Shown here: positions 63,946 to 64,000 of the stretch, one piece after another
How positions within the stretch are numbered: the stretch's first letter is position 1
Layout: each line of letters opens with the position of its first letter
Assembly (NCBI GenBank): GCA_014649355.1
Contig: BMSW01000008.1
Location: 283,318-347,317, forward strand
Direction: 5' to 3'
DNA from: Streptomyces althioticus
GTDB taxonomy: Bacteria; Actinomycetota; Actinomycetes; Streptomycetales; Streptomycetaceae
DNA length: 64,000 bases
Made by a program: the position numbers and the translations under genes
Notes under the pieces: model-generated
What the model saw: only the letters and a program-made list of their open reading frames with translations
The model's database searches: none
What the model was told of the DNA's origin: nothing

Positions 63946-64000
63946 CGCGCTGACGCGCTGACGCGCTGACGCGCTGACGCGCTGACGCGCTGACGCGCTG
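63941..64000. repeat. 8-bp tandem repeat running off the window end
   Basis: GCTGACGC is repeated 7.5 times without a mismatch through the last 60 bases. The stop codon of the EF-G paralogue (63943-63945) is in the first unit. The full length of the array is unknown. Confidence 0.97.

Overview
The window is high-GC chromosomal DNA from an actinomycete, almost certainly a Streptomyces. The evidence is codon use, GTG and TTG starts, CBM2-linked secreted cellulases, operators of the CebR type, and a TTA codon in a gene otherwise free of TTA. About 48 protein genes and one tRNA can be supported. There is no phage, insertion sequence or CRISPR array. Genes sit in dense, translationally coupled operons separated by strong GC-rich hairpins.

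Layout. (1) 1-5.0 kb: a divergent pair of secreted cellulases, GH48 (cut by the window edge) and GH6, with two CebR-type boxes between them. (2) 5.1-13.2 kb: assorted metabolic genes: a methyltransferase, an SDR, an aldo/keto reductase, an acyl-CoA synthetase, a LysR regulator divergent from a BASS-family transporter, and a secreted DUF4185-like protein. (3) 13.3-23.5 kb: a five-gene operon for an NAD-linked molybdenum formate dehydrogenase. Its catalytic subunit is split into two genes lying on either side of a NuoE-NuoF fusion. Divergent from it are an oxalate/formate-type MFS transporter and a 46-residue partner protein, followed by a KAS III gene and a GntR/FCD regulator. (4) 23.6-35.3 kb: a sugar or glycoside gene group: ROK regulator, RbsABC-type ABC importer, Gfo/Idh/MocA dehydrogenase, TIM-barrel isomerase, and a 1238-residue secreted protein with GSDH, PKD, CBM6-like, ThuA and DUF1080 domains. 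(5) 35.5-42.9 kb: a seven-gene, fully coupled operon that matches the ebo (EboA/B/C/E/F) metabolite-traffic cluster but begins with a diverged inositol-phosphate-synthase-like gene. A Tat-exported TIM-barrel protein follows. (6) 44.3-53.1 kb: oxalate/CoA genes: a second OFA transporter, an NDP-forming acyl-CoA synthetase, formyl-CoA transferase and a ThDP decarboxylase, divergent from a sucCD pair. (7) 53.2-64.0 kb: an aldehyde dehydrogenase, tRNA-Leu(GAG), a SUKH protein, a VWA protein, a PQQ-propeller lipoprotein, a small secreted protein, an MHS-type MFS transporter and an EF-G paralogue. The last one ends in an 8-bp tandem repeat that runs off the window.

How it may fit together. Blocks 3 and 6 look like one oxalate-to-formate-to-CO2 route: uptake, CoA transfer, decarboxylation, then formate oxidation to NADH. 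They share a TACNGTA-like element in three promoters, plausibly the target of the GntR regulator. Block 4 shares a 24-bp interrupted inverted repeat in front of the ROK gene and of the large secreted protein. Block 5 is the most unusual system: an ebo operon in which a MIPS-like enzyme appears where the cyclase EboD is expected.
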